Source of the DNA: Aquimarina sp. BL5
GTDB lineage: Bacteria > Bacteroidota > Bacteroidia > Flavobacteriales > Flavobacteriaceae
Reading direction: 5' to 3'
DNA: 64,000 nucleotides
Assembly: GCF_003443675.1 (NCBI RefSeq)
Contig: NZ_CP031963.1
Span: forward strand, 434,001 to 498,000
Shown: positions 51,561 to 60,970 of the stretch, one piece after another
Position numbering within the stretch: position 1 is the stretch's first letter
How the letters are laid out: every line of letters begins with the position of its first letter
Made by a program: the position numbers and the translations under genes
Notes under the pieces: generated by a model
The model's database searches: none
What the model saw: the letters and a program-made list of their open reading frames with translations, nothing else
Told to the model about the DNA's origin: nothing

Positions 51561-53762
51561 ATGGGAAAATATATACTATTCATCGTTATTCTTTTATGTG
51601 GTGTCAACCTATTTGCAAAAAATCTACCTGCTGAAGAATCTAAGAATGTTGCTATCTATTGGGATGCATCTTTTTCGCAAAAAGACAAGAATATCTCTAA
51701 GGAGCTTGAATTTTTGGATGTTTTTTTCAAAGATCACCCAAATGTCAAAGTAAAACTAGTTATCGTAAACTCTAAATTAGTTACGGATGAACACATAGAG
51801 ATTAAATCCTCGGATTGGAGTTCACTAAAACAAAAACTTAGTGATGTCAATTATGACAGTGCGTTGGATCTCGATTTAATAAATACTAAGATAACGGCTG
51901 ACTTCTTACTTTTTTTTACTGATGGACATGGATATTTAGGTGAATTTAAAAAAAACTTATACAGTCCTAGAATATATACTATAAGTAGTACTCCAAAAAT
52001 TAATAAAAAGTTTCTTTATGAAACTTCCTTTTATAGTTTAGGGTATCATATTAACCTTCAAGAACTAGATGCGAATTCTGGTGTAAAAGTTATTACAGAA
52101 AATAAAAAAATGATTCGCTTAGAGTTTGTCACTAATAAAAATACAGATTCACAAAAAAAATATATAGAAGGCGTCGTTAAAGATGATATAGATGTTTTAC
52201 CTGGTATAAATGTTCTGGTACAAGGTAAAAACAGAGGTACAATTACAGATAAAAATGGTAATTATAAAATTGCGGTAGAACCCGGGGATGTTTTGGTATT
52301 TAGTAGTGCTAATAAAGAAGAAGTTATAGCAAAGGTAACTACTGATGATAATTTTATTGACATCAATATGAATGATAAAGTGACTAGTTTAGAAGCCGCT
52401 ATTGTCAAATCCAAAGTGCGAAAAGAGCGAATAATGGTTGATGTAGGAATGAGGAAAGTGGATGAAAAATCCGTAGGATATGCAGTTCAGACTGTCGAGG
52501 TCGATGATCAAATTGACTTAGGACAAGAAATAGCCGGTAAATTTACAGGAGTAAAGCTTTATAGTCAAAGTAGTCTAAATAATGTTATAATACGTACACG
52601 AAAGACCTTTTTAGGATCAACTGAACCTGCAGTATTTATAGATGATGTGCCTACAGGCGGTAATCTCGATATTCTTGATTCCTATAATGTTGAAAGTGTA
52701 AAAGTATTGAAAGGATTTGCAGCCACTAACCTGTATGGTTCTGTAGGAGTTAATGGTATCATATTGATTACTACTAAAGGTGGAAAAAAACTATCCGGTA
52801 GGAATAAAGAAAAAGAACAGAAAAACAAAAATATTCCGGTTAAAATCTTTACATCTCCACTTCTTGTATCTGATGGTCCGGAATCTAATTTTATAACCTT
52901 ATTTAAAAAAGAATCTGACTACAATAAAGCATATAAAATGTATCTTAATATGCGAGAGTTTAACAAAGATAATGTCACTTTTTTTGTAGAATGTTCTGAT
53001 TATTTTTTTGATAATAATAAGAAAGATATAGGAATACAGATTCTTTCCAATCTAATAGAATTATTTCCAAATAATACTTCTGTTCTTAAAGTGTTGGCTT
53101 TTAATCTTGAAAAAAGGGAGTTATTTGATCGTGCACAAAAAGTGTATCAAAGAATTATTGATGTTTCACCTTTGCAATCACAGATATATCTAGATTTAGC
53201 CAATAATTATTCTAATGAGAAACAATATCAGAAATCTGTTGATTTGTTTAATAAGGTTGCTAAGAACAAGGTTAAAGCAATAAAATCATTTAATGGATTA
53301 CAAAATCAAATAGAAAATGATTTTAAATACTTGCTATCCAAACGTAATCAAAAATGGAGGTTAAGAAATGTTGATCAAAAGTTTTTTATGTTACCTAAAT
53401 ATGACTTACGAGTTGTTACAGAATGGTCTCATCCCGTTGTAGAATTCGAAATGCAATACATTAATCCAAAAAAGCAATATTTTGTTTTAAGTCATACCAT
53501 GAATAAAGACAAAAAAACTATAGATCACGAACTCACTTATAAGTATACATCAGATGAGTATATAATTGCAAATACAGAAAAGGGAGATTGGTATCTAAAC
53601 ATCAAACTTCCTAATGATTATATTCCAAATATTAAAGAACCTAAATTTTTAAAAATTAAATTGTATACTAAGTTTGGAAGTGCTGAAGAGAAATTACAGA
53701 CGCATATCATAAACTTAGATAGAATTACTCAAAACAGAATATTTACTTCTTTTAAGATTTAA
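51561..53762 (+). CDS. Composite envelope protein: vWA, CarboxypepD, TonB plug, TPR
   Basis: A 733-residue exported protein (signal peptide to about residue 20) with an unusual domain order. Residues about 28-170 resemble a von Willebrand A domain with a MIDAS-type DASFS (35-39) and LLFFTDGHG; about 200-272 is a CarboxypepD-regulatory-like sandwich (YIEGVVKDDI, TITDKNGNYKI); about 310-410 is a SusC-type plug (VFIDDVPTGG, NVESVKVLKGFAATNLYGSVGVNGIILITTK region), but no beta-barrel follows. TPR-like helices at about 445-590 and a DUF2135-like beta domain at about 625-733 close the protein. Function unknown; may bind TonB-system or secreted partners in the periplasm. Confidence 0.7.
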   Translation: MGKYILFIVILLCGVNLFAKNLPAEESKNVAIYWDASFSQKDKNISKELEFLDVFFKDHPNVKVKLVIVNSKLVTDEHIEIKSSDWSSLKQKLSDVNYDSALDLDLINTKITADFLLFFTDGHGYLGEFKKNLYSPRIYTISSTPKINKKFLYETSFYSLGYHINLQELDANSGVKVITENKKMIRLEFVTNKNTDSQKKYIEGVVKDDIDVLPGINVLVQGKNRGTITDKNGNYKIAVEPGDVLVFSSANKEEVIAKVTTDDNFIDINMNDKVTSLEAAIVKSKVRKERIMVDVGMRKVDEKSVGYAVQTVEVDDQIDLGQEIAGKFTGVKLYSQSSLNNVIIRTRKTFLGSTEPAVFIDDVPTGGNLDILDSYNVESVKVLKGFAATNLYGSVGVNGIILITTKGGKKLSGRNKEKEQKNKNIPVKIFTSPLLVSDGPESNFITLFKKESDYNKAYKMYLNMREFNKDNVTFFVECSDYFFDNNKKDIGIQILSNLIELFPNNTSVLKVLAFNLEKRELFDRAQKVYQRIIDVSPLQSQIYLDLANNYSNEKQYQKSVDLFNKVAKNKVKAIKSFNGLQNQIENDFKYLLSKRNQKWRLRNVDQKFFMLPKYDLRVVTEWSHPVVEFEMQYINPKKQYFVLSHTMNKDKKTIDHELTYKYTSDEYIIANTEKGDWYLNIKLPNDYIPNIKEPKFLKIKLYTKFGSAEEKLQTHIINLDRITQNRIFTSFKI

Positions 53763-53840
53763 CATATAACAACCATTTGATTCACATTTTCCTACGCTCC
53801 TATCTCTACGATAACTAAAAAGTACAATTAATCGTATAAT

Positions 53841-54785
53841 TTACTTATCGTTATGATAATGCACTTCATCATTTATAGAGAGCACGGTTCTTAGTGTTTT
53901 TTCAAGAAAAGCAGGTTCACTACCAGGTCCAATAGTCAACAATTTAGAATCGGTTATCGGAACACCATTAAATGGCCTTATAAATACTTTACCATCAGGA
54001 GTGCGTTCAAAAAAAGTATATGCTTTTGCATTGCCTATTTTAGTGCAACCTTTTACTCTGAGAATACTTTTAGGAAGTGCACGACAAATATCGTGTATAC
54101 ATTTTTCACTAGGTAAAACAGGCAAATCAATAGAACACGAAGACCAATGTGCTTTTTGATGATCTAACTTTTGTGCCATATTTACTGAAGGTAATAATTT
54201 AGGTAGTAATAGAGTGTCCAAACTTTCCATAGTTACTATTGTAGCTACTGGGTTCAGCTTTTTTAATTCATCAATCACCAGATTTTTTCTATTTTGATTT
54301 ATCTTTTCTAAATGTGTTAAAACTAATAATGAAGAAACCTGAATTTGATTAGCCTCCAGTTCATTATGCTCTCCTCGCTTTTGCCAATTTTTAACGTCTA
54401 TTACAGAAACCTGAATGGGTGGCAAAAATCTATCATTCATTCCTACACCTAAAAACTCCATTAGTGAGCATGCGTCTGATGTTCCGTTAGCTTCAATCAG
54501 CGTAACTCCCTGTACTCTTTCAGGAATTCTATTTACAATGTTTCTGAGTTCATCTATACCACTACAACAGATACAACTGCCGCTTAAAGGTTTAATGTTC
54601 TTTAGTTCAATTTGTTTAGCAAATTGTTGCACATCCATATTGGCATTTTCGTAATCATTAAGAATAACAAAAGGATTCCATCCATTAGCAGAAAAATTTT
54701 CTATCAAATGTTTCAACAATGTTGTTTTACCAGCACCCAAAAATCCAACAACAGTTATAATGGCTTCCATATTTTTCTTTAACAT
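53841..54785 (-). CDS. CobW/G3E-family GTPase (metal insertase type)
   Basis: P-loop GTPase of 314 residues: Walker A GFLGAGKTT (14-22), CICC metal site (Cys71, Cys73, Cys74 in SGSCICCSG), and ending HYHNDK. COG0523-type proteins deliver zinc, cobalt or other metals. The CICC here matches the CxCC hallmark. A start at 54770 (MEAIITVVG) is equally likely. It lies 13 bp downstream of the Mog gene on the same strand, a pairing that suggests a metalloenzyme-maturation role. Confidence 0.82.
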   Translation of the reverse strand: MLKKNMEAIITVVGFLGAGKTTLLKHLIENFSANGWNPFVILNDYENANMDVQQFAKQIELKNIKPLSGSCICCSGIDELRNIVNRIPERVQGVTLIEANGTSDACSLMEFLGVGMNDRFLPPIQVSVIDVKNWQKRGEHNELEANQIQVSSLLVLTHLEKINQNRKNLVIDELKKLNPVATIVTMESLDTLLLPKLLPSVNMAQKLDHQKAHWSSCSIDLPVLPSEKCIHDICRALPKSILRVKGCTKIGNAKAYTFFERTPDGKVFIRPFNGVPITDSKLLTIGPGSEPAFLEKTLRTVLSINDEVHYHNDK

Positions 54786-54798
54786 ATACCTATACGTT

Positions 54799-55332
54799 TT
54801 ACTTGCTATTTGGTCTAAATGGTTTGATAATTTCGTTATTACATACTAAATATGGACCATTCATAAGGTCTATACAATACGGTACTGCAGGGAAAACGGC
54901 ATCTAAACATTCTCTAATTGATTTTGGTTTTCCTGGTAGATTAATAATTAAGCTGTTTTTTCTAAGTCCAGCCGTTTGGCGGGATAGAATGGCAGTAGGT
55001 ACAAATTTCAAAGATTCGGTTCTCATGAGTTCACCAAAACCAGGCATCATACGATCGCATACGGCTTCTGTAGCTTCTGGTGTAACATCTCTTTTGGCTG
55101 GACCAGTCCCTCCTGTGGTAACAACCAAGCAACATTTTTCATTATCAACCATATCGATAATTGTTTTTTCAATATCCTCCTGCTCATCCGGGACTATTTT
55201 ATAAACGCTTTTCCAATCAGAAACCAAATAGTCCTGTAATGTATCAATTATAGCTTTTCCACTGATGTCTTCGTAAACGCCCTTATGGCATCTGTCACTT
55301 ACTGTTATTATACCTATTTTTGCTATTGACAT
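54799..55332 (-). CDS. mog: Molybdopterin adenylyltransferase
   Basis: A 177-residue MoaB/Mog-family protein that adenylylates molybdopterin before molybdate insertion. Signature segments: ITVSDRCHKGVYEDISG, VTTGGTGPAKRDVTPEAT, PGFGELMR, SRQTAGLR and INLPGKPKSIRECLDAV. Mog-type rather than MoaB by the long RDVTPEAT and GFGELMR segments. First gene of a two-gene operon with the G3E GTPase; no other molybdenum cofactor gene is in the window. Confidence 0.88.
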   Translation of the reverse strand: MSIAKIGIITVSDRCHKGVYEDISGKAIIDTLQDYLVSDWKSVYKIVPDEQEDIEKTIIDMVDNEKCCLVVTTGGTGPAKRDVTPEATEAVCDRMMPGFGELMRTESLKFVPTAILSRQTAGLRKNSLIINLPGKPKSIRECLDAVFPAVPYCIDLMNGPYLVCNNEIIKPFRPNSK

Positions 55333-55749
55333 TTTCTTATAATACTTATTAAAATGATATCATGTATTTTGAAGTTATAGAATGTAAATCTAGTCTTCTA
55401 TTTTATTAAGGATTTTAATTTGAATGGTAAATATAATATTAATCCACATTAAAGCAACTTAGTTGTGTTTAGTCTAGATTATGGTTTGCATATAGTATTT
55501 TGTCTTTGAATCGAAATATTGACATAACTTGTTTATTCAGAAGCGTATAGAGTAAAATCTTATGAAATCATATCCTCACAAACACATGAGCTGTAGCTTT
55601 TTAAAATAGCCAAAAAACATTTCTCTGCTTAAAATACTCAGAAACTTAGATCGTTAAACTTTTGTTGTAATAGTGTTCATATTGTCTTTTAGGAAACAAT
55701 ATGAATCAGATTTTCTTTAAATTTATAATCTAACGAACTACTTTAAAGA
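55333..55749. other. Intergenic region between divergent genes
   Basis: A 417-bp AT-rich gap between mog and the sortilin-type propeller gene. It should contain both promoters but no clear TAnnTTTG box, repeat or small gene was recognised. Confidence 0.4.
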
Positions 55750-58700
55750 ATGAAGACACTTTCACACATTTTTTGCACACTCATGCTTACGTTTTTAATG
55801 GTTTTTTCGACTTCAGCACAAGAGAAAGCCTCTACAGAAAATCCTTTTGATGGACTTAAATTAAGAAGCATTGGTCCAGCGTTTATGAGCGGACGAATCG
55901 CTGATATCGCTATTCATCCAAATAATGAAAACATTTGGTATGTTGCCGTAGGCTCTGGTGGTGTATGGAAAACTATTAATTCTGGGACTACTTGGGTGCC
56001 TATATTTGATAAGGAAACCTCCTACTCTATCGGAACTGTTACAATAGATCCTAACAATCCGCAGACCATTTGGGTAGGTACAGGTGAAGATGTTGGTGGA
56101 CGTCATGTTGGTTTTGGTGATGGTGTTTATCGAAGCGATGATGGTGGACAAACCTGGACTAATATGGGGCTTAAAGAAACGCAACATATTTCTCGTGTAA
56201 AAGTTCATCCTGATAACAGTAACATTATTTGGGTAACGGCACAAGGACCACTTTGGAGTAAAGGAGGTCAGCGGGGCTTGTATAAAAGTAAAGATCGAGG
56301 TAAAACCTGGACAAAAACGCTTGGTGATGATACATGGACAGGTGTTACAGAATTAGTATATGATCCTAGAAATCCTGATCGTATGTATGCGGCGACCTGG
56401 CAACGGCACAGAACTGTAGCAGCTTATATCGGTAATGGTCCTGGTACAGCATTATATCGAAGTGATGATGGCGGAGATACTTGGGAGAAATTAACCAATG
56501 GTTTGCCAAAAACATCTATGGGTAAAACAGGTTTGGCAATTTCTCCACACAATCCAGATGTACTGTATGCAGCAATTGAGTTAGACCGGAGAACAGGTGC
56601 TCTATATCGCTCCGAAGACGGTGGAAGTTCTTGGTCTAAACAATCAAATACTATTAGTGGTGGAACGGGTCCGCATTATTATCAAGAATTATATGCCTCA
56701 CCACATCAAAAAGATCGGTTATATCTTATGGATAATACCATGCAAATTTCTGAAGATGGTGGAAAGACTTTCTACAGAATGAATAGAAAAAACAAGCACG
56801 GTGATAATCATGCCATAGCATTTAGAAAAAATGACCCTAATTACCTACTTGTTGGTACCGATGGCGGGTTATATGAATCCTTTGACTTAACAAAATCTTG
56901 GAAATACATTGAAAACTTACCTGTAACTCAATTTTATAAACTAGCAATAGATGATGCCGAACCGTTTTATAATATTTATGGAGGTACTCAGGATAATAGT
57001 ACCGAAGGAGGTCCATCACGAACGGATAACATTCATGGTATACAAAATAGTGATTGGCGTGTGATTCTTAATTGGGATGGGCATCAACCAGCCACGGAAC
57101 CGGGAAACCCAAATATTGTATATGCTGAACGTCAAGAGGGTACGCTTTCGCGTTTGGATATGAAAACTGGTGAAGCTGTAGACATACAACCACAACCAGC
57201 CGAGGGCGACGCAATTCAACGTTTTAATTGGGATGCTCCTATATTAGTAAGTCCACACAAACCGTCTACTATCTATTTTGCCTCACAACGTGTTTGGAAA
57301 TCAGAAAATCGAGGGGATTCTTGGACCGCTATATCTAAAGATTTAACCAAAAATGAAGAGCGTATTACCTTATCTATAATGGGCAGACAACAATCTTGGG
57401 ATAATGCTTGGGATGTCTACGCAATGTCTAATTACAATACAATTACGTCACTTTCAGAATCTCCTAAACAAGAAGGTCTTCTCTATGCCGGTACCGATGA
57501 TGGTATGATTAATATTACTGAAAATGGAGGTGTAAATTGGAGACAAATTAAAGTGAATCAATTACCAGGCGTACCATCAACTGCTTTTGTCAATGATATC
57601 AAAGCTGATTTGCATGATGCTAACACTGTTTATGTAGCTTTAGATAATCATAAATATGGTGATTTTAAACCTTATTTATATAAAAGCACCAACAAAGGAC
57701 AAACTTGGGAATCTTTAACTAAAACCATTCCGGATAATCATCTGGTATGGAGATTAGTACAAGATCATGTTGCACCAAACCTTTTATTTATAGGTACCGA
57801 ATTTGGCTTATTCTTTTCGGTTGATGGAGGAAAGCAATGGACAGCTTTAAAGGGAAATGTGCCTACAATTTCGTTTAGAGATTTAGCCATACAAAAACGC
57901 GAAAATGATTTAGTTGCAGCATCTTTTGGTCGTGGATTTTATATTCTAGATGATTATTCAGGCCTAAGAGACATCTCTACAACGGTTTTAAATGCCGAAG
58001 CCAAGTTGTTTCCAGTTCGTGATGCTTGGTGGTATATACAACGTTCTCAACTCAGTTTTGAAGCGAATAAAGGAAGTCAAGGTGATTCGCATTTTGTAGC
58101 GCCTAATCCCGACTTTGGTGCTCTATTCACCTATTATCTTAAGCAAGCTCCTGTATTGCAAAAAGAACAGCGCAAAACAAAAGAAAAGAATATTAACAAT
58201 CAGAACATTCCTTTTCCAGGATGGAAGATATTAGAGGATGAAAAATTAGAACAAAAACCTCAACTGGTCTTTGTGATAAAAAATCAGGCTGGTGAAGTGA
58301 TACGCAATATCTTTAAAGAAGCAAAGTCTGGAATTAACAGAACTGCTTGGGATTTAAGATATCCAAATTATAATCCTATAGGTCTAAACGACAAAAATAG
58401 TAGTAAAGATGAATCAAGAGGTTTATTAGCAGCGCCTGGCACTTATAGTGTAACCATGTACTTATCACACAACGGAACTATAAAACAACTTGATGGTCCG
58501 GTAAATTTCAATGTGAAACCGCTCTATAAAAATACGTTACCAGGAGCTACACCAGAAGTAACGTCTGCTTTTTGGCGTAGTTATGAAGCTGCTTCGAGAA
58601 CTGCAAGTGCGATTGATCTGTCTATAGCTAAAGCTGAGAAAAAGACAAAAGCATTACACAAAGCCCTAATGAATAGTACAGCCAACCCAGAAACGAGTTT

Positions 58701-58998
58701 AAAACAATTGAAGACTATAAGAGATCAAATCAATACGTTAAAATCAGATTATTATGGTAATCAGGCCAAAGCAGAAATTGGAGAAAAAAATCCACCTTCA
58801 GTTAATGATAAGATGTTCACAATTTATTTAAGTCTAGAGCGATCAACTTATGGACCAACAGACACTAACAAAGTTCAAATGCAAATAATTAATACCATGT
58901 TTGCTAAAGCGGAAAGTGATTTAAAAGCAATTCAAAACTCTATGGACAAATTAGAATCCATATTGAAAGCTTCTGGAGCTCCATATATTGATGATTAA
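55750..58998 (+). CDS. Secreted sortilin/VPS10-like BNR-repeat beta-propeller
   Basis: A 1082-residue exported protein: signal peptide (to about residue 23, ending STSAQ), then ten-bladed-type propeller sequence (about 35-740) with many Asp-box repeats such as RSDDGGQTW, KSKDRGKTW, RSDDGGDTW and RSEDGGSSW, and a helical C-terminal region (about 880-1080). This arrangement is common in Bacteroidota secreted or periplasmic proteins annotated as glycosyl hydrolase/VPS10; no catalytic site is apparent, so a binding role or sialidase-like fold without activity is more likely. No T9SS domain is seen. Confidence 0.85.
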   Translation: MKTLSHIFCTLMLTFLMVFSTSAQEKASTENPFDGLKLRSIGPAFMSGRIADIAIHPNNENIWYVAVGSGGVWKTINSGTTWVPIFDKETSYSIGTVTIDPNNPQTIWVGTGEDVGGRHVGFGDGVYRSDDGGQTWTNMGLKETQHISRVKVHPDNSNIIWVTAQGPLWSKGGQRGLYKSKDRGKTWTKTLGDDTWTGVTELVYDPRNPDRMYAATWQRHRTVAAYIGNGPGTALYRSDDGGDTWEKLTNGLPKTSMGKTGLAISPHNPDVLYAAIELDRRTGALYRSEDGGSSWSKQSNTISGGTGPHYYQELYASPHQKDRLYLMDNTMQISEDGGKTFYRMNRKNKHGDNHAIAFRKNDPNYLLVGTDGGLYESFDLTKSWKYIENLPVTQFYKLAIDDAEPFYNIYGGTQDNSTEGGPSRTDNIHGIQNSDWRVILNWDGHQPATEPGNPNIVYAERQEGTLSRLDMKTGEAVDIQPQPAEGDAIQRFNWDAPILVSPHKPSTIYFASQRVWKSENRGDSWTAISKDLTKNEERITLSIMGRQQSWDNAWDVYAMSNYNTITSLSESPKQEGLLYAGTDDGMINITENGGVNWRQIKVNQLPGVPSTAFVNDIKADLHDANTVYVALDNHKYGDFKPYLYKSTNKGQTWESLTKTIPDNHLVWRLVQDHVAPNLLFIGTEFGLFFSVDGGKQWTALKGNVPTISFRDLAIQKRENDLVAASFGRGFYILDDYSGLRDISTTVLNAEAKLFPVRDAWWYIQRSQLSFEANKGSQGDSHFVAPNPDFGALFTYYLKQAPVLQKEQRKTKEKNINNQNIPFPGWKILEDEKLEQKPQLVFVIKNQAGEVIRNIFKEAKSGINRTAWDLRYPNYNPIGLNDKNSSKDESRGLLAAPGTYSVTMYLSHNGTIKQLDGPVNFNVKPLYKNTLPGATPEVTSAFWRSYEAASRTASAIDLSIAKAEKKTKALHKALMNSTANPETSLKQLKTIRDQINTLKSDYYGNQAKAEIGEKNPPSVNDKMFTIYLSLERSTYGPTDTNKVQMQIINTMFAKAESDLKAIQNSMDKLESILKASGAPYIDD

Positions 58999-59026
58999 AC
59001 TGGAAAAAAAAGCACATAATTAAGTA

Positions 59027-59060
59027 AAATAATCCTCGGAGCAATTCCCGAGGATTATTT
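59027..59060. terminator. Bidirectional rho-independent terminator
   Basis: A perfect 13-bp stem (AAATAATCCTCGG at 59027-59039 with CCGAGGATTATTT at 59048-59060) between two convergent genes, with A-rich sequence on one side and T-rich on the other, so it can serve both strands. Confidence 0.85.
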
Positions 59061-59063
59061 ATT

Positions 59064-59963
59064 TTATTCAGAGCCGTCTTTCAGCAAATTAGCTAACCAA
59101 GCGACACTTTGTACAGCAATCATAGGGAAAGCGGTTTGATGATCACCTTCAATTACTTTATTTTGTATGGATAAACCTAAATTAGTTTTATTATCCAGTA
59201 AATTAATAAATTCGGCGGTAGGTTCGGCTTTCTCTTTTTCTGATGTGCCGTAGGCAATAAATACGTTAACATTTAATGTACTGTTATTATTTGACTCCAA
59301 AGCTTCGAGTTTACTACTAATCTCAGAAAGGTATGGGATTATGCCTTTACTCAATGGACTACCAAGAATGTAATTATCAAAAGTATCAGGTTGAGTCAGC
59401 AATATATAAGCACCGAATGCACCGCTTAATGAGTAACCGAAATAGGTACGACTTTCTGGATCAGTGCGGTAATTGTTATCTACATATTGGATAACCTCTT
59501 TGCTAATAAATGTCAAGTGATTTTTAGCTTGACCAAATTTCAATTTAGGATGATCAGGGTTTGCTTTTTTCCAAAATGAATAATCAGTAAATCGGCTGGC
59601 ATGATCCCCATATTGTTGCTTTAGATCTTTTGCGATGTCCTTCTGCCAAGAAATTCCAACTAGAATAACATCTTCCAGCATGAATTCCGTGGAGGCAGAT
59701 AGTATTTCGACATGCCACATGGCATCAGTAAAATATAATAGACGGTATTTTTTATCCTTGTTTTCTGAATATCCTTCAGGCAGCTTTATATAAAGTTCAT
59801 AATTTTTGTCTGTCTTAGTATCTTTTATTGGGATCACTTCGATCTTTGGTAATTTTAAATAGGACTTTTCCACAATAGGTGAATGATCGTTTTCAATATT
59901 TTCCTGTGCAGAAATAGTATTAAATAATAAAACACATATTAATACTAATTTAGAGACTCTCAT
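59064..59963 (-). CDS. Alpha/beta-hydrolase esterase (EsteraseD/IroE-like)
   Basis: A secreted hydrolase of 299 residues from the start MRVSKLVLI at 59963 (signal peptide ending TISAQ); an ATG seven codons upstream (59984) is possible. The nucleophile is the Ser in FGYSLSGAFG (Ser185 counted from the longer start) and the catalytic His lies in EGDHQTAFP near the C terminus. Family members cleave enterobactin-type esters or S-formylglutathione; substrate here unknown. Confidence 0.82.
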   Translation of the reverse strand: MRVSKLVLICVLLFNTISAQENIENDHSPIVEKSYLKLPKIEVIPIKDTKTDKNYELYIKLPEGYSENKDKKYRLLYFTDAMWHVEILSASTEFMLEDVILVGISWQKDIAKDLKQQYGDHASRFTDYSFWKKANPDHPKLKFGQAKNHLTFISKEVIQYVDNNYRTDPESRTYFGYSLSGAFGAYILLTQPDTFDNYILGSPLSKGIIPYLSEISSKLEALESNNNSTLNVNVFIAYGTSEKEKAEPTAEFINLLDNKTNLGLSIQNKVIEGDHQTAFPMIAVQSVAWLANLLKDGSE

Positions 59964-60062
59964 AGTATATGTTTTTGTTTCCATAACAGATTATATTATA
60001 AATAGTTAACTGTTTATGATTAAAGTAATAATTCATATTTTTATATTTCTATATATAGATTG

Positions 60063-60944
60063 TTATTTGGGCCTGAGATTTTGAATAACTTGTGCATCTA
60101 CCCAAAATATATCTCCATCTCCGTCTCCCCCATGGTTAAAGAAAAAATACTTACCATCTGGACTTACGTATCCTCCAGATTCCCAAGAATTAGTATTTAT
60201 CTTGTCTCCCATATTAATGGCAGTTCCCCAAGAACCTTCTTGATTTCGAAAACTGATATACAAATCGGAATCACCATATCCGTTATCTCTTTCACCATCC
60301 CAGATTATGTAGGATTCATCCGGTGCAATAAAAGGATGGGCATTCCATTTTCCTGTATTAATCTCTTTTGGAAATGGCTTTGGTTCATCACGTTTTCCAT
60401 CTATTAATCGCGAATAGCGAATAACACCATCCCCGTTTGGCATGCCTATCTCATCAAAAACATAAGTTCCCTCAGTGGAAGCTGTCAAACGCATAATGGG
60501 AATAGAATCAAAAGGAGCACCAAGACTTTTTATTTCTGACCATCCAGACTGGGTACGCTCCATATATTTGCTGCCTAGATGCATGATCTTACCGTTCGGA
60601 GCAATGATTGGCCTACCTACTCTTGGACCAACAACAGATTTTTTCCATTGATTGTTTTCTAATTTATAAACAATTAAGAACCACTTTTCTGTTCCTTCAA
60701 ATTTCCTTGTGAAATAAAATTCTTTCATGTCAGGTGTAAAAAAAGCACTAAGATCACGGTGCTTTGTTGAAACCATACCGTGAGCAAAAACTTCTGGTAT
60801 TAAACCTGGTAATTTTTGGCTGAGATAGGGTTTTTCAATAGTTTTAGTTAATGAATCATTAGTTTTTGATTCTTGTTTTTTAGAACTACAGTAAGATAAA
60901 AATAGCGTTCCTGATAGTATCAAAATAAAATACGATTTTCTCAT
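60063..60944 (-). CDS. TolB/PD40-like propeller lipoprotein
   Basis: A 293-residue lipoprotein: lipobox FLSYC (Cys at about 19), then WD40-like/PD40 repeats (DLSAFFTPDMKEFYFTR, HPFIAPDESYIIWDGER, GGYVSPDGKYFFFNHGG). Probably a binding propeller at the cell envelope. Starts 26 bp after the serine hydrolase gene, so the two are likely one operon. Confidence 0.82.
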   Translation of the reverse strand: MRKSYFILILSGTLFLSYCSSKKQESKTNDSLTKTIEKPYLSQKLPGLIPEVFAHGMVSTKHRDLSAFFTPDMKEFYFTRKFEGTEKWFLIVYKLENNQWKKSVVGPRVGRPIIAPNGKIMHLGSKYMERTQSGWSEIKSLGAPFDSIPIMRLTASTEGTYVFDEIGMPNGDGVIRYSRLIDGKRDEPKPFPKEINTGKWNAHPFIAPDESYIIWDGERDNGYGDSDLYISFRNQEGSWGTAINMGDKINTNSWESGGYVSPDGKYFFFNHGGDGDGDIFWVDAQVIQNLRPK

Positions 60945-60970
60945 TGCTTAAATTTTTATGTAGTTTGTAA

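Noticed and set aside
52600..52800. Frameshifted TonB-dependent receptor
   Set aside because: A barrel could have been lost by frameshift after the plug, but the downstream frame is a long, coherent TPR plus beta domain with no stop, so the protein is treated as a genuine composite.
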